Shown here piece by piece: positions 43,338 through 54,864 of a stretch of 64,000 nt of DNA. Within the stretch, counting starts at the first letter, position 1. Every line of letters starts with the position of its first letter. A program made the translations under genes and the position numbers. The DNA lies in the NCBI RefSeq assembly GCF_020541305.1, contig NZ_CP047396.1:496001-560000 (forward strand). The letters are read 5' to 3'. The notes below the pieces were generated by a model. The model was given only the letters and a program-made list of their open reading frames with translations. It was not told the origin of the DNA and did no database searches. This stretch comes from Candidatus Vallotiella adelgis. Lineage in GTDB: Bacteria; Pseudomonadota; Gammaproteobacteria; Burkholderiales; Burkholderiaceae.

Positions 43338-45185
43338 TTAGAGTGGAATAGCTCTCTCGTTTAGCATCGTACCAAATGCTGATGCTCCTTGCTCGGCCGG
43401 TAGTGCGGCGGAACGTAAAACGCTGAATAGCTCGCTTCCAAAGCCTAATTTATGCTCGCAACGATCTACAGGCCTTTCGTTCGCGCGGTTCACCCATTCA
43501 GACTCGTCCACATCTAATCGACCAGCTTCCGCATCAAGTGTAATGATATCGCCACTTCGCACCTTACCGAGAGGGCCGCCTAGCATCGCCTCGGGCGATA
43601 GATGAATGACCGCCGGCACCTTACCTGAAGCACCCGACATTCGACCATCGGTTACTAGTGCTACGCGGAATCCCTTATCTTGCAAAACACCTAGGAGCGA
43701 CGTAAGTCGGTGCAGCTCTGGCATACCATTAGCTCTTGCCCCCTGGAATCGCACAACAGTAACGCAATCGCGTTCCATCTCACCTCGATCAAAGGCAGCT
43801 TGTACATCTTCCTGTGAATCGAAGACAATCGCCGGGGCAGTGAGACTGCGATGCTCCGGTGCAACAGCAGAAATTTTAATCACACCTCGACCTAAACTGC
43901 CCTGCACCAGTCGCAGACCACCATCTGGTTGGAACGGTTCTGCGACGCTACGTAGTACAGTTTTGTCATAGCTCTCGTGAGCACCGTCAACCCAAACTAG
44001 CTTTTTGTTTACTAATCGTGGCTCGAGCGTGTAGTGGTCCGATAAGCCAGTTCCAGAAACAGTTGTCACGTCGTCATGCAGTAAGCCCGCCTCAAGTAGC
44101 GTACGCGTAAGAAATGCCATGCCGCCTGCCGCGTGATAGTGGTTAATGTCTGCCTTACCATTTGGATAAATCTTCGCTAGCAGCGGCACTACATGCGATA
44201 GGTCATCAAAGTCATTCCAATCAATCATAATCCCAGCCGCGCGAGCTATTGCCACTAGGTGCAGCGTATGGTTAGTAGAGCCGCCGGTGGCGAGCAGTGC
44301 TATAATGCCATTAATAATTGCCTTCTCATTAATCACGTGCCCAATCGGCGTATAGTGTATGCCTTGTGTGGTTAGTTGTAACACGCGGCATGCTGCCTCG
44401 GCAGTAAGAGCATCTCTTAAGGGTGTATACGGATGAACAAACGCGGCGCCAGGCAAGTGCAAGCCCATGATTTCCATCAGCAGCTGATTCGAGTTCGCTG
44501 TGCCATAAAATGTGCAGGTACCATGGCCGTGGTACGCTCGTGACTCGCTATCAAGCAACACATCTCGCCCAACAGCGCCGGTAGCAAACTGCTGGCGGAC
44601 TTTAGCTTTCTCATCATTCGATAGACCACTAGTCATCGGCCCAGCAGGCACGAAGATCGTTGGCAAGTGACCAAATTGCAACGCGCCAATCAATAGACCT
44701 GGCACGATCTTATCGCAAATACCCAAACATATCACCGCGTCGAACATGTTGTGCGACAACGCAATCGCGGTCGACATCGCGATTATCTCGCGAGAAAACA
44801 GCGATAGCTCCATGCCGGAATTACCTTGCGTTATTCCGTCGCACATCGCGGGTACGCCACCAGCAAATTGTGCTACACCACCTGCTGTACGCGCAGCTTG
44901 TTTGATGATGTCAGGAAAGTCACGATACGGCGCATGTGCCGATAACATTTCGTTATAGGACGACACAATGCCAATATTTGGTTGTTGCATCGAGCGGATT
45001 GCAATCTTATCCTGCCCTGTAAGAGCAGAAAAACCGTGAGCTAGATTAGAGCAAGACAGCCCGACACGTGTAGGAAACTTTCCTTGTGCATGCTCGATCC
45101 GAGTAAGATAGACGCGCCGCGTTGTCTTACTTCGCTTAATAATACGAGCGGTCACTGCCACTAGCTGGGGGTGTAACGAAGCCAT
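43338..45185 (-). CDS. edd: Phosphogluconate dehydratase
   Basis: Edd dehydrates 6-phosphogluconate to KDPG and carries a [4Fe-4S] cluster. The start at 45185 ([15 protein letters not shown]) gives 615 residues, preceded by GGGAG; 12 further open codons are not conserved. IlvD/Edd motifs are present: [14 protein letters not shown] and ICDKIVPG with cluster cysteines, [11 protein letters not shown], and [12 protein letters not shown]. Burkholderia lack phosphofructokinase and depend on this pathway for glucose; its retention suggests a sugar or gluconate supply, though zwf and pgl are not seen here. Confidence 0.96.
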   Translation of the reverse strand: MASLHPQLVAVTARIIKRSKTTRRVYLTRIEHAQGKFPTRVGLSCSNLAHGFSALTGQDKIAIRSMQQPNIGIVSSYNEMLSAHAPYRDFPDIIKQAARTAGGVAQFAGGVPAMCDGITQGNSGMELSLFSREIIAMSTAIALSHNMFDAVICLGICDKIVPGLLIGALQFGHLPTIFVPAGPMTSGLSNDEKAKVRQQFATGAVGRDVLLDSESRAYHGHGTCTFYGTANSNQLLMEIMGLHLPGAAFVHPYTPLRDALTAEAACRVLQLTTQGIHYTPIGHVINEKAIINGIIALLATGGSTNHTLHLVAIARAAGIMIDWNDFDDLSHVVPLLAKIYPNGKADINHYHAAGGMAFLTRTLLEAGLLHDDVTTVSGTGLSDHYTLEPRLVNKKLVWVDGAHESYDKTVLRSVAEPFQPDGGLRLVQGSLGRGVIKISAVAPEHRSLTAPAIVFDSQEDVQAAFDRGEMERDCVTVVRFQGARANGMPELHRLTSLLGVLQDKGFRVALVTDGRMSGASGKVPAVIHLSPEAMLGGPLGKVRSGDIITLDAEAGRLDVDESEWVNRANERPVDRCEHKLGFGSELFSVLRSAALPAEQGASAFGTMLNERAIPL

Positions 45186-46404
45186 GGAAATCGCTCCCAA
45201 AAAAAGGGGCAGCACGCGCAAGTGCGCCGGAAAACTTGAATCGGCAAAGAATTGTAAGTCTAATGAACGTTGCGCAGTTTAATGGAAATTCTGCACAAAC
45301 TCAATCAGGATTGATCTTCCTTGTTAGGCAAGCTTGCCTATACCAGCTTACCTAAGCGCTAGGTAATAATCACATGAGTTTACTCGAACATATGCGCGCA
45401 CCCGAGTGAAGCACAGTTTCATCTTCAAATGCCGATGCAGCTGCGATATATAGATATTTCTATATATACTTTACGCTATTGCTTCCACCCATCGAATTTT
45501 CTAGAGCGCCGGAACTTTTACCTGATACTCACTACAATCGAGGCCATATGCACATCACTATACGATAAAATATTAGCCTACCACATCTACGACATGTAAG
45601 GTGCTCGACCATCAGCAACCAAGATGACGGCCAACCGAACTGATATACTTGCGCAGATATAACTCCAGCTTCGAAGATTTAAAATCAGAATTTGCAGATA
45701 TACAAGCTAGTACAGGATATTTTGTTGAAGTATCAGATCAAGCTGCTACCGATTCGGGCTATATCGATACTACCTCTACCTGCACGAGATATCAGCAGGT
45801 ATGCATGATGCGGAAAGTTTTTGTGACCACATACGGTAATATATTGCTAGCGCAGCTAGCCGCAACTCTGCTGTTAGAAAACTAATGTATTCTCACGATA
45901 ATCTCTTGCATGCCTCCGGTGATCCACCAACATACTAGGCAATATCCAGAAAATCTTTGCTACAATACCACGTAGCTATATGCGATTGATTCTGGTTCCT
46001 GAAATAACTTCAAGAGGACTAATGCATAGCCGAATCTAATTAAGCACCGGCAATTTGTTTAAAAAAAATAGGCCGGAGTGATGGCTTTTCGCTCCGCGCG
46101 ATAATGACGTATAACCTGCTACATACTTCGCAATAGAAAATCAGCAGCACACTTACCTAGGTCCAAGGTCGACTACGGGGATGAGGTATACGCCTTAAGA
46201 CCGTATGGAGGCGCAGGCACGGTGGGTTAACCAATAAAGCGGCTATGGCTTACTCTCTATCACCAACTAGCGTCTATATCTACAATAAGCTTGCTCTTCG
46301 CACTAAATTGACTAACATTTGATGCCGATGAGATAACCCCCCAAAAAATACAAGATAATTAAAACGATATACTAAGTCTGAATTTACAGCAGACACGAGT
46401 TCTT
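45186..46404. other. 1.2-kb gene-free region between edd and proA
   Basis: No intact gene. A 78-codon open frame with a TTG start (45649-45885) has no recognisable family and no ribosome site. Two neat palindromes lie 140-180 bases before edd (listed separately). The rest resembles decayed sequence; I could not assign any relic. Confidence 0.5.
45325..45366. promoter_or_regulatory. Two adjacent palindromes upstream of edd-eda
   Basis: TAGGCAAGCTTGCCTA (45325-45340) is a perfect 16-bp palindrome; eight bases on, TTACCTA (45348-45354) pairs with TAGGTAA (45360-45366). They lie 140-180 bases upstream of the edd start, where an operator could sit. Whether they bind a regulator is unknown; chance dyads are possible. 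Confidence 0.3.
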
Positions 46405-47682
46405 TTATTGCCGGACTTCACCGTGGCCAAGCACGACGTATTTTAGTGACGTCAGCCCCTCAAGTCCGACCGGACCACGTACATGTAACTTATCGTTTGA
46501 AATGCCGATTTCGGCACCTAGCCCGTATTCAAAACCATCTGCAAGACGTGTCGACGCATTAACCATCACGCTAGCCGAATCAACTTCACGTAAGAATCGC
46601 ATTGCGCGATCATAGTCTTCAGTTATGATCGCATCAGTATGCGCGGAACCATAGGTATTAATGTGCTCGACTGCCGAGTCAATACCATCTACTACCCTAA
46701 TCGCAAGAACTGGTGCCAGATATTCGGTATGCCAATCGGCTTCAGTTGCACTCACGAGCGGCTTGACACCGGCATCAGCAAGAATCGTATATGCAGCCTG
46801 GTCCACTCGCAGTTCGACTTTTTTTTCTTGGTATAGCTTCCCAAGTAATGGCAAAATGATTGTCGCGATCCCTCTTGCGACGAGAAGCGTCTCCATTGTG
46901 TTGCACATGCTATACTGATGCGTCTTCGCGTTATCGCATACCCGAAGCGCTTTATTGATATCAGCGCTATCATCTACGTAGATATGGCACACGCCATCCA
47001 GATGCTTAATCATCGGTACCTGTGCTTCATCGATCAACCGTTGAATCAAACGCTTTCCGCCCCGCGGCACGATTACGTTGACATAGTCTCGCATTGTAAC
47101 AAGCTTGCTGACTGTCTCTCGATCCGGTATACGGACAATTTGTACTGCATCCTTGGGCAAACCACTCCCGCGCAGCGTCTCGTCGATCAGTTCGGCAAGC
47201 GCGACATTGGATTCAATTGCCTCTGAACCGCCGCGTAGGATTGTTGCATTGCTCGATTTTAGACATAGCGCAGCTGCGTCGATCGTGACATTCGGCCGAG
47301 ATTCATAGATGATGCCAATTACACCAAGTGGAACTCGCATCTGCCCCACCTTGATTCCTGTCGGGCGCATCTTCATACTGACTATTTCACCAATCGGGTC
47401 AGGTAGCTCTGCAATCTGCCGCAGACCTTCGACCATCTTTTTCAGCACCTTGTCCGATAGCGTCAGTCGGTCGATGAAGGCGGCATCGCGTCCATGTGAT
47501 CTTGCTCGCTCAATATCGCGCGCGTTCGCGCACTGGATTTCGCTAGCTCGTCCCTGTATCGCTAGTGCAATTTGTTCAAGCGTTGCGTTTTTTGCAGCCA
47601 CCGACGCTCTAGCAATCACTTTTGACGCCGCATACGCACGGCGACCCAAATCAGTCATGTAGCAGTCAAGATTTACCTTCAT
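46405..47682 (-). CDS. proA: Glutamate-5-semialdehyde dehydrogenase
   Basis: ProA (gamma-glutamyl phosphate reductase) makes glutamate semialdehyde for proline synthesis. The 425-residue protein starts [16 protein letters not shown], like the Burkholderia [14 protein letters not shown]. The catalytic Cys lies in [12 protein letters not shown] (about 260), and the ESRPNVT and VPRGGKRLI motifs are present. In Burkholderia and Ralstonia proA follows holA; here it does so too, after a 110-base spacer. proC is kept at 28687. Confidence 0.96.
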   Translation of the reverse strand: MKVNLDCYMTDLGRRAYAASKVIARASVAAKNATLEQIALAIQGRASEIQCANARDIERARSHGRDAAFIDRLTLSDKVLKKMVEGLRQIAELPDPIGEIVSMKMRPTGIKVGQMRVPLGVIGIIYESRPNVTIDAAALCLKSSNATILRGGSEAIESNVALAELIDETLRGSGLPKDAVQIVRIPDRETVSKLVTMRDYVNVIVPRGGKRLIQRLIDEAQVPMIKHLDGVCHIYVDDSADINKALRVCDNAKTHQYSMCNTMETLLVARGIATIILPLLGKLYQEKKVELRVDQAAYTILADAGVKPLVSATEADWHTEYLAPVLAIRVVDGIDSAVEHINTYGSAHTDAIITEDYDRAMRFLREVDSASVMVNASTRLADGFEYGLGAEIGISNDKLHVRGPVGLEGLTSLKYVVLGHGEVRQ

Positions 47683-47794
47683 GTATTAGCAAATATAGTT
47701 GGCCTGAGGACGCTAAGTTCGAGTAGATTAAAACCATCGATCGGAGGCAAGCAAATAACTTGGTAGCACAGTGCCCTGCAGGGCTAAGAGTGTA

Positions 47795-48871
47795 TCACCG
47801 CCGGCTGACACTAGAAATAATATCGGGCCGAGCAACTATCATAGCCAAATCGAACAAGCCACTCCACGGATCGGCTGGCAGTAGCCATACGGAATCAGGA
47901 GCTTTTCCGAAGAGTCCTTTAACTTGGCGATCTAACAGTGCTGCTAGCGCTAATGCTTGTTCGATGAGATGTTCATCTAGACGCTTAAGCGCGGGACCTA
48001 TTAGCTGCTTACGAGCCCCCCATACACGATTTTCTCGTATTAAGATTGCTAATGATTTACCAGAAGCGAATCCACGCTTAATTCGTACTAGCGTACGAAT
48101 TTCTTCTACGATAGCCCATAACACCAACACCGGCGCTGTGCCTTCGCCGCGCAACCCATCAAGCATCCGCGCTAAACGCGCAATATCGCCGGCGAGCATA
48201 GCTTCATTAAGTTTGAATACATTATAGCGAGCGACGTTCATTACTGCGTCTCGTATTTGCTTAAGCGTCAATTCACCAGCGGGATACAACAGGCCGAGCT
48301 TTTGGATTTCCTGATTTGCAGCGAGCAAATTACCTTCGACTCGCTCAGCAATAAACTGCAGCGCACACCGTCCTTCGTCTCCGGTGACAGTATATTGCTG
48401 TTGCGCGGCGAGCCGTTGAGCGATCCAGTTTGGCAGCTGTGCACACTCAACTGCATCGATACGTATCACTACACCAGCTTGGAGCAATGCAGTAAACCAT
48501 GCCGTTTTTTGTGTCACCGTGTCCAGACGCGGTAATTCGATCAATATGAGCACGTCGGAATTATCTGATTCTGTCAGAGCTTGCAACGCTTTATTGCTAT
48601 CTTTACTGATTTTACTGGTTGATATGCGTAATTCAATTAGCTTGCGCTCGCCGAACAAAGACATAGATTGTGCAGCACCGAACAGTAAGCTCCAATCAAA
48701 ACTGCGCTCGACAGAAAATATTTTGCGTTCCGTGAAACCAGCAGAACGCGCTGCGGAACGGATTTTTGCTACAACCTCCTGTATGAGCAGTGGCTCATCA
48801 CCATACACGACGTACAAGCGACTTAAGGTCTTAGCAAGATGAGAATCCAGTGCGTCTATGCGTAGCTGCAT
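47795..48871 (-). CDS. holA: DNA polymerase III subunit delta
   Basis: HolA is the clamp-loader subunit that opens the beta ring. The start at 48871 (MQLRIDALDSHLAKTL) gives 358 residues; 15 open codons upstream belong to lptE overlap. The family motif LYVVYGDEPLLIQE is at about 17-30, followed by the AAA+-like fold and the C-terminal helical collar. Its first 16 bases overlap the end of lptE, implying coupled translation in a leuS-lptE-holA operon. Confidence 0.93.
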   Translation of the reverse strand: MQLRIDALDSHLAKTLSRLYVVYGDEPLLIQEVVAKIRSAARSAGFTERKIFSVERSFDWSLLFGAAQSMSLFGERKLIELRISTSKISKDSNKALQALTESDNSDVLILIELPRLDTVTQKTAWFTALLQAGVVIRIDAVECAQLPNWIAQRLAAQQQYTVTGDEGRCALQFIAERVEGNLLAANQEIQKLGLLYPAGELTLKQIRDAVMNVARYNVFKLNEAMLAGDIARLARMLDGLRGEGTAPVLVLWAIVEEIRTLVRIKRGFASGKSLAILIRENRVWGARKQLIGPALKRLDEHLIEQALALAALLDRQVKGLFGKAPDSVWLLPADPWSGLFDLAMIVARPDIISSVSRR

Positions 48872-49449
48872 CGTGTGGTGCACCTTGTAGCAGGGGTTCG
48901 CAAAGCAGTATCGCACGAATCCTTACTATCGGTCAAGTGTAGTTCGCATACTGCGCTAATGCGTCGCAATAGCTGGTCGAGCGCGAGATTGCGCATATTG
49001 CGATATAGCATATCAAACTCTTGAGACTTGGCTAGCGCGGTGTACTGATCGGAATAGATTACTGATCGGTTGATTTGGATCGCGTTAGGCGGCAACAGAA
49101 CCGTTCCATCTACGCTAACTAATTTATATGAGATCGTGTAGTTGAGTTCGTATTCGTTGATCCGTTTAATCGCATTAAGAATAAGCACTTTGGTGCTTCG
49201 GCTCTCTGAGATAGAGAAGATTGCGTCTGGACTATCTGCGATAGTGACAATTTTCGTCTGGCTACCGCCCTTGATCATTCGCTGAATCTGTGCATTGAGC
49301 TCTGAACTCTGAACAACTAACGCGAGCCGCTTGAGGGGAATTTCATAGTCACTGCGTAGCTGGAATCCACATCCGGAGAGTAATAATACCGCTGCGGTAA
49401 GCTCGATATAAAACTGGCTCATCAGTTTTAATTTGCTGATGTAGGCCAT
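48856..49449 (-). CDS. lptE: LPS-assembly lipoprotein LptE
   Basis: LptE plugs the LptD barrel and helps insert lipopolysaccharide in the outer membrane. The 197-residue product has a lipoprotein signal with lipobox LLSGC (C27; C18 if the internal ATG is used, which gives a more normal signal). The sequence GCGFQLRSDYEIPLKRLAL is typical of the family. The ATG overlaps the leuS stop (TAATG). The tail (about 30 residues) is Cys/Thr-rich and not conserved. Retention implies the organism still builds LPS. Confidence 0.88.
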   Translation of the reverse strand: MAYISKLKLMSQFYIELTAAVLLLSGCGFQLRSDYEIPLKRLALVVQSSELNAQIQRMIKGGSQTKIVTIADSPDAIFSISESRSTKVLILNAIKRINEYELNYTISYKLVSVDGTVLLPPNAIQINRSVIYSDQYTALAKSQEFDMLYRNMRNLALDQLLRRISAVCELHLTDSKDSCDTALRTPATRCTTRCSYA

Positions 49450-52043
49450 TAAATGACCACATTTACAAGTCGTCCTGGCACGATCACTACTTTCTTTGGT
49501 GCTTTTCCTTCTCCGAACTTGCCCAATACTTCATGGGTGAGCGCTGCCAGCTCGATAGTTTTTTGTGGAGTATCATTAGTCACTTTTAGTATGCCGCGTA
49601 CCTTACCATTAATCTGTAACAGAAGTTCGACTTCACTTTGCTCTAGGGCCTGTTCGTTCACTGTTGGCCATGACGCGTCTAGCAGCGTACCAAATTGCAT
49701 TGCGTAACCAAGTTCTTGCCACAATATAAAGGTGATATGCGGTACCACCGGGTATAGCACACGCAGCAATATACTATATCCCTCGCACAGAACAGCAGTA
49801 CTAACATCTTGGGCCGATTCTAATGCGTTAAGCATTTTCATGGCCGCCGATACGACCGTGTTGTACTGAAGCCGCTGATAGTCAAAGTCAGCCTGCTTGA
49901 GCGCCAAGTAAATCTCTCGGCGTAGCGCTTTGCTCGCATCTTGTAGTGTCGTGATATCCAGTGCTGGCTGCATTGCAAGCGTTTTTCGATGCGTATAGCC
50001 GAATATCCACAACCGTCGCAAGAAGCGACGGGCACCTTCGACGCCAGCACTAGACCATTCTAGTGATTGTTCCGGTGGGGCTGCAAATATTGTGAATAGT
50101 CTCGCGGTATCAGCGCCATACGAATCGATTAGATCTTGTGGATCAACGCCATTATTCCTTGATTTTGACATTTTTCCGATGCCACCAATTGTAACTAACT
50201 GGCCATCGGCTTGCAACACAGCTCTAACAGGACGTCCTTTATCGGGACATGACAATATCACGTCAGAGGAATTAAACCATATCCTCTTACCAGCTGCGTT
50301 CTCACGATAGTACATCTGGTCGAGCACCATACCCTGTGTGACCAGATTAATCGCTGGCTCAGAAAAGTTAGTGAGTCCAAGATCACGCATTACCTTAGCC
50401 CAGAAGCGTGAATACAGTAGGTGTAAAATCGCATGCTCAATGCCGCCGATATACTGATCTACTGGCATCCAATAGTTAGTACGGGCGTCCACCATCGTTG
50501 GTGCATCTGGACAAGGATACCGCGAAAAATACCAAGCAGAATCGACAAATGTGTCCATTGTGTCAGTTTCGCGCTTCGCATCGGCACTGCAGCGTGGGCA
50601 GATACAGCGCATAAACGCCTCGGACTTGGCTAGCGGATTTCCGCTGCCATTCGGTACCAAATCCTCGGGTAGCAGCACTGGCAAGTCCTGTTCCGGCACC
50701 GGCACATCGCCACAGTTCGGACAATGGATAATCGGAATCGGTGTGCCCCAATAGCGCTGGCGAGAAATTCCCCAGTCGTGCAGCCTATATGTAACCTGCT
50801 TGCCACCGAGTCCTTTCGCAGAAAGTTCTGCCGCGATCACCTCAACTGCTTGCCTGTAGTGCAAGCCATTATACTTTCCACTATTCACGCAAACGCCGGT
50901 ATCTTTGTTACCGTACCAGTCTTGCCACACTTCGGTTGAATACACCCCTTCTTGCGCTGAGACTACCTGCTTGATCGGCAGGTTGTATTTCCTCGCAAAG
51001 ATAAAATCAGACTCATCATGGGCTGGAACACCCATAACCGCGCCTTCGCCATAGCTCATCAATACGTAGTTACTGATCCATACCTCAATGTCATCACCGG
51101 TCAGCGGATGCTGCACAAAGAAGCGGGTAGGCACCCCCCTCTTCTCCATCGTCGCCATATCCGCTTCTGCTACCCCGCCACACCTACACTCACTGATAAA
51201 CGCCTGCAACGTAGGTTGGTTCCTCGCTAGCCTGGCAGCGAGCGGGTGCTCGGCGGCGATAGCGGTAAACGTGACGCCCATGATTGTGTCTACGCGAGTC
51301 GTAAACACGCTCAGAAACTGCTGTTGTCCATCAATTTCATAAGGGAAACTAAACCGTACACCATCGCTCTTACCAATCCACTTGCGCTGCATTACTTTCA
51401 CGCGCTCGGGCCACTCTAGCGTATCTAAGTCCTGCAGTAACTGCTCTGCGTAGTCTGTGATCCGCAAGTAGTACATCGGGACTTCACGCTTCTGAATTGG
51501 GGCGCCAGAACGCCATCCGCGCCCGTTGATAACTTGCTCGTTAGCTAGAACAGTCTGATCAACCGAATCCCAGTTTACGATTCCCGTCTTCTTATACGCA
51601 ATTCCCTTGTCGAGCATTTTTAGGAACAACCACTGGTTCCACCTGTAGTAGTTCGGCTTACATGTCGCTATTTCGCATGACCAATCGATTGCTAACCCTA
51701 TTGCCTGCATCTGCCTCTTCATGTAGGCAATATTTTTATATGTCCATGTAGCCGGTGGTACACCGTCGGCAATTGCCGCGTTTTCCGCTGGCATCCCAAA
51801 CGCATCCCAGCCCATCGGCATTAACACGTTATACCCATTCATACGTCGATGACGATACAGAACGTCATTGATTGTGTAGTTGCGAACGTGCCCCATATGC
51901 AGCTTACCAGAAGGGTATGGCAACATTGATACACAATAGAACTTCTTCTTATCTGTGTGATCGTCATGCCGATAGACATCGTTGTCCCGCCATTCTTGCT
52001 GCGCGGCGGATTCGACATTGGCGGCAGCATATTTATCTTGCAT
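49449..52043 (-). CDS. leuS: Leucyl-tRNA synthetase
   Basis: Charges tRNA-Leu. The start at 52043 ([16 protein letters not shown]) matches the Burkholderia start and gives 864 residues; six codons upstream also contain ATGs. The class I motifs are HMGH (49-52) and KMSKS (about 623-627, in GKMSKSRNN); between them lie the editing domain with its TTRVDTIMG-like segment and the zinc-binding CPNCG and CPRC clusters. The end carries [11 protein letters not shown]. First gene of the leuS-lptE-holA run. Confidence 0.98.
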   Translation of the reverse strand: MQDKYAAANVESAAQQEWRDNDVYRHDDHTDKKKFYCVSMLPYPSGKLHMGHVRNYTINDVLYRHRRMNGYNVLMPMGWDAFGMPAENAAIADGVPPATWTYKNIAYMKRQMQAIGLAIDWSCEIATCKPNYYRWNQWLFLKMLDKGIAYKKTGIVNWDSVDQTVLANEQVINGRGWRSGAPIQKREVPMYYLRITDYAEQLLQDLDTLEWPERVKVMQRKWIGKSDGVRFSFPYEIDGQQQFLSVFTTRVDTIMGVTFTAIAAEHPLAARLARNQPTLQAFISECRCGGVAEADMATMEKRGVPTRFFVQHPLTGDDIEVWISNYVLMSYGEGAVMGVPAHDESDFIFARKYNLPIKQVVSAQEGVYSTEVWQDWYGNKDTGVCVNSGKYNGLHYRQAVEVIAAELSAKGLGGKQVTYRLHDWGISRQRYWGTPIPIIHCPNCGDVPVPEQDLPVLLPEDLVPNGSGNPLAKSEAFMRCICPRCSADAKRETDTMDTFVDSAWYFSRYPCPDAPTMVDARTNYWMPVDQYIGGIEHAILHLLYSRFWAKVMRDLGLTNFSEPAINLVTQGMVLDQMYYRENAAGKRIWFNSSDVILSCPDKGRPVRAVLQADGQLVTIGGIGKMSKSRNNGVDPQDLIDSYGADTARLFTIFAAPPEQSLEWSSAGVEGARRFLRRLWIFGYTHRKTLAMQPALDITTLQDASKALRREIYLALKQADFDYQRLQYNTVVSAAMKMLNALESAQDVSTAVLCEGYSILLRVLYPVVPHITFILWQELGYAMQFGTLLDASWPTVNEQALEQSEVELLLQINGKVRGILKVTNDTPQKTIELAALTHEVLGKFGEGKAPKKVVIVPGRLVNVVI

Positions 52044-52399
52044 AATGGTCATTGAGAACAATCAGTCTTCGGCATATTATATAAAGGCGTGTTACAGTCT
52101 TGCTTGTGTTGCGTAAAATTTACAAGAAACGTGTATTATAGCGCCTATAAAGCTGCTGACAGGGCGGGCTGTCATATATCAAACACAATAGCATCACAAG
52201 CTCATATGTATCAGCCTAGCTTGCGATCACTTATCGCGCTGTGGAAAACGGATTATAATGGGTCGTATGATAGATAGTAGAAAAACTAAAATATAAGCGG
52301 GCAAGCTCTATCAACGCAGTTGATAGCTGTACCGTATAAATCTATTAGTATTGAAAATGTGTAAGAAGCTGGCGTTAGTTTGTACTCTCATATAGGCAC

Positions 52400-52570
52400 G
52401 TCGATCATTCACGAATCGTTATAGATATTCTTGATCTATTCGCATAGAATAACTCAGCATTTTGAGTGTAATAAAAGCAAGAATTGCCAACCACTAGGAT
52501 GAATAACCAAGCAAGATTATTCAACTAGATCCAGCGGACAGTGCTGAACAGCCCGACAAATAGCGCATGT
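52400..52570 (-). pseudogene. Relic of an ExbB/TolQ/MotA-family proton channel gene
   Basis: On the minus strand 52566-52529 reads ALFVGLFSTVRWI, matching the family's third-helix motif P[YF]VGLFGTVWGI. About 100 bases on, FYANRSRISI resembles the AYNAFVRANR segment after the last membrane helix. Everything between is shortened or out of frame. In Burkholderia genes of this family lie between dapB and leuS on the same strand. The first motif is convincing; the rest is suggestive. Confidence 0.5.
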
Positions 52571-52595
52571 ACTAATGAATAGCACATGTACTAAT
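52559..52595. repeat. Imperfect 18-bp direct repeat
   Basis: AATAGCGCATGTACTAAT (52559-52576) and AATAGCACATGTACTAAT (52578-52595) differ at one base, with one base between. The pair lies in decayed sequence at the edge of the exbB-like relic and was probably made by slippage. Confidence 0.8.
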
Positions 52596-52658
52596 CTAAT
52601 GCATACGATGTCAGTACATGACTAAATTCAAGGCTGCAATGCTAATGTCCGGAACTAG

Positions 52659-53459
52659 CTAGTGCAAATTCAAAACATCCCACATATCGTACAACCCCGC
52701 GGACTGGCTAGCTAAGAAACGGGCAGCCTGTACCGCACCCTGAGCATACGCAAGCCGGCTTGCTGACTTATGCGTGATTTCGATCCGCTCGCCGGTTCCG
52801 GCAAACATCACTGTGTGGTCACCATCGATATCTCCGCCGCGAATAGTTGAAAATCCAATCGTCGACGAGTCACGCTCACCGGTTACACCATGCCGTCCGT
52901 ACAAAGCACAAGATGCTAAATCACGACCTAATGCCTTCGCGATCACCTCCCCCATTTTTAGCGCTGTTCCGGACGGAGCATCAACTTTATGCCGGTGGTG
53001 CGCCTCGATGATCTCAATATCATAGCCGGTAGCGAAATAGGTAGAAGCTATTTGAAGTAGCTTTAATGTCACGTTCACGCCCATGCTCATGTTCGGTGCA
53101 AACACTATCCCGAGCGTCTGCGCGGCGGAAGTTAACTGAGCCTTCTGTGATTTAGAAAAACCCGTTGTGCCAATGACCATACGAGTTCCATGCCGACGCG
53201 CAATCCCAAGATACTCAAGCGTACCATCGGGCCTCGTGAAATCAATCAGCACGTCTGCATGCGTGAGGACGCGCTCTACGTCATCAGTGATAACGATACC
53301 AGTCTTCCGCCCAGCGAATACGCCAGCATCTTGCCCCAGCACCGCAGCATCTGTACGCTCCAACACGCCAGTCAGAATAACTTCTGACGTATTCAGTACT
53401 GTTTTAATCAGCATCTGACCCATGCGGCCCGATGCCCCTGTAATAGCAATTTTCATCAT
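52659..53459 (-). CDS. dapB: 4-hydroxy-tetrahydrodipicolinate reductase
   Basis: DapB reduces the DapA product with NAD(P)H on the way to meso-diaminopimelate and lysine. The 266-residue protein has the Rossmann start [13 protein letters not shown] and the signature [19 protein letters not shown] with the catalytic HH and Lys. Two ATGs are in tandem; AAGGAGT is best spaced for the first. Its retention supports peptidoglycan and/or lysine synthesis. Confidence 0.96.
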   Translation of the reverse strand: MMKIAITGASGRMGQMLIKTVLNTSEVILTGVLERTDAAVLGQDAGVFAGRKTGIVITDDVERVLTHADVLIDFTRPDGTLEYLGIARRHGTRMVIGTTGFSKSQKAQLTSAAQTLGIVFAPNMSMGVNVTLKLLQIASTYFATGYDIEIIEAHHRHKVDAPSGTALKMGEVIAKALGRDLASCALYGRHGVTGERDSSTIGFSTIRGGDIDGDHTVMFAGTGERIEITHKSASRLAYAQGAVQAARFLASQSAGLYDMWDVLNLH

Positions 53460-53588
53460 TTACATACTCCTTATGCACCACCCGGTGCTCCTAGCACTGC
53501 GCTATTTCTGCAGGTCTGCAGTATTAACTAGACTAGTCTAGATTGACAGATCCGGCAACGGTGGAATATCTGTCGTCCGAAGCAAATG

Positions 53589-53663
53589 CCCCCTAAGAGG
53601 GGGGGTTTAACTGTGCAGTACGCCGATACTACAACTTTAGATGTACAGGGGAGCACCCTGTAC
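53589..53663. terminator. Two hairpins between dapB and bamE
   Basis: CCCCCT/AGGGGG (53589-53603) and GTACAGGG/CCCTGTAC with a five-base loop (53643-53663) lie just beyond the bamE stop on the minus strand. Neither has a good T run, so either may be a weak bamE terminator or part of the dapB leader. Confidence 0.4.
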
Positions 53664-53724
53664 TTAGGGGCTGTAAATTCGATACCCGATCAGTCACATG
53701 GTTACCACGGTTGCAGCTTCCGTA

Positions 53725-54282
53725 TTAGTAGCTTGGATTAGTGTTACTGATGTTACTCGTTACAACTATACTGTGTTTTAGCTCCTGTGCTATCAGCATA
53801 TTCGACGTTGCTTTTGACGACAACGCATCAGCGAAATCAGCTTTAGACGGCGCCTTCTTCAAATATACGCAGTGGCCACCATCAATTGCAGCGATTAACT
53901 GCTGCTCGGATGGAAGGCATTCTGCTCCTGTCCAGCTCACTACGTGCTGGCCAGCGAAATGTACCACTAGATCTTGAGGCTGAACAATAGCAGTCAATCC
54001 ACGCTTAAAATAGAACATATAATCCCAGCGGTCGGCATGGAATATGCCAGCGAGGAGTGGTGTGCCTAGCACGCTACGCACTTCGTCTCGGGACATTCCG
54101 ATTCGTAACCTTGATGCAGCCTCAGCCGATACAAAGTTACCTTGCATAGCCACAATCTGATATGGAGTAATCGAACGCACGACGCGTTTCATCCAACCGT
54201 CATATGTCGTACATGCGCTGAGCGAAGCTACAGCGGCAAGAATAACGAAGCGGGTTATTACTAAAAAAAATGTTCTACGCAT
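53725..54282 (-). CDS. bamE: Outer membrane assembly lipoprotein BamE (OmlA/SmpA)
   Basis: BamE is a small lipoprotein of the Bam complex that inserts beta-barrels in the outer membrane. The 185-residue product has a signal with lipobox LSAC (C24), then the conserved ITPYQIVAMQGNFVS and MSRDEVRSVLGTPLL motifs. The C-terminal extension after about 150 is longer than in enterics, as usual for Burkholderia. It is divergent from fur with 153 bases between; the fur-bamE-dapB group is the Burkholderia/Ralstonia order. Confidence 0.94.
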   Translation of the reverse strand: MRRTFFLVITRFVILAAVASLSACTTYDGWMKRVVRSITPYQIVAMQGNFVSAEAASRLRIGMSRDEVRSVLGTPLLAGIFHADRWDYMFYFKRGLTAIVQPQDLVVHFAGQHVVSWTGAECLPSEQQLIAAIDGGHCVYLKKAPSKADFADALSSKATSNMLIAQELKHSIVVTSNISNTNPSY

Positions 54283-54435
54283 ACGCGATTTTTAAAACAA
54301 CATTTAGCCCATTTTACCAATAAAACGCATCTGAGGTTTTGATTGATTTTAGCTCAGGAATACGCTTACGCCGACCGGAAGCCTCAAAACCTATTATTAT
54401 GAGAATTTCGCATTCTACTCTAGGGATACCTAGTG

Positions 54436-54864
54436 ATGACTAATCCCGCTAATCTTAAGAATATTGGGCTCAAAGTAACCTTGCCTCGCCTAAAAATTCT
54501 AGAAATTTTTCAACGCAATGCTGTTCGACATTTGACGGCAGAAGATGTATACCGTAAATTACTCAATGAAGAATTAGATATTGGTCTAGCAACTGTTTAT
54601 CGAGTGTTAACACAGTTCGAACAGGCTGGCTTGCTTACACGAAGCAACTTCGAATCTAACAAAGCGGTATTCGAACTCAACGAAGGTACGCACCACGACC
54701 ATCTAGTCTGCCTAGACTGCGGCCGGGTTGAAGAATTCTACGACCTCGAGATCGAGTACCGCCAGCAATTAATCGTTAAAGAAAGGGGATTCAAGCTGCA
54801 GGAACATGCTCTCGCAATGTACGGCTCTTGCATAAAAGAATACTGTCCATATCGCAAGCTATAA
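54436..54864 (+). CDS. fur: Ferric uptake regulator Fur
   Basis: Fur is the iron-dependent repressor. The start at 54436 ([20 protein letters not shown]) gives 142 residues and matches Burkholderia Fur almost residue for residue; a GTG one codon upstream is also possible. The winged helix includes AEDVYRKLL and [15 protein letters not shown]; metal ligands are in [11 protein letters not shown] and GSCIKEYC. It is the only transcription factor found intact in this window, in contrast to the dead hrcA. Confidence 0.96.
   Translation: MTNPANLKNIGLKVTLPRLKILEIFQRNAVRHLTAEDVYRKLLNEELDIGLATVYRVLTQFEQAGLLTRSNFESNKAVFELNEGTHHDHLVCLDCGRVEEFYDLEIEYRQQLIVKERGFKLQEHALAMYGSCIKEYCPYRKL

Larger units (their letters stand above)
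52044..52658. other. Spacer between leuS and dapB with an exbB-like relic
   Basis: About 600 bases. The part next to dapB holds an exbB/tolQ-like relic and a short direct repeat, listed separately. The rest (52062-52390) shows no recognisable feature. Confidence 0.5.

Noticed and set aside
45649-45885. 78-codon small gene
   Set aside because: TTG start without ribosome site, no family resemblance, lies in decayed sequence.
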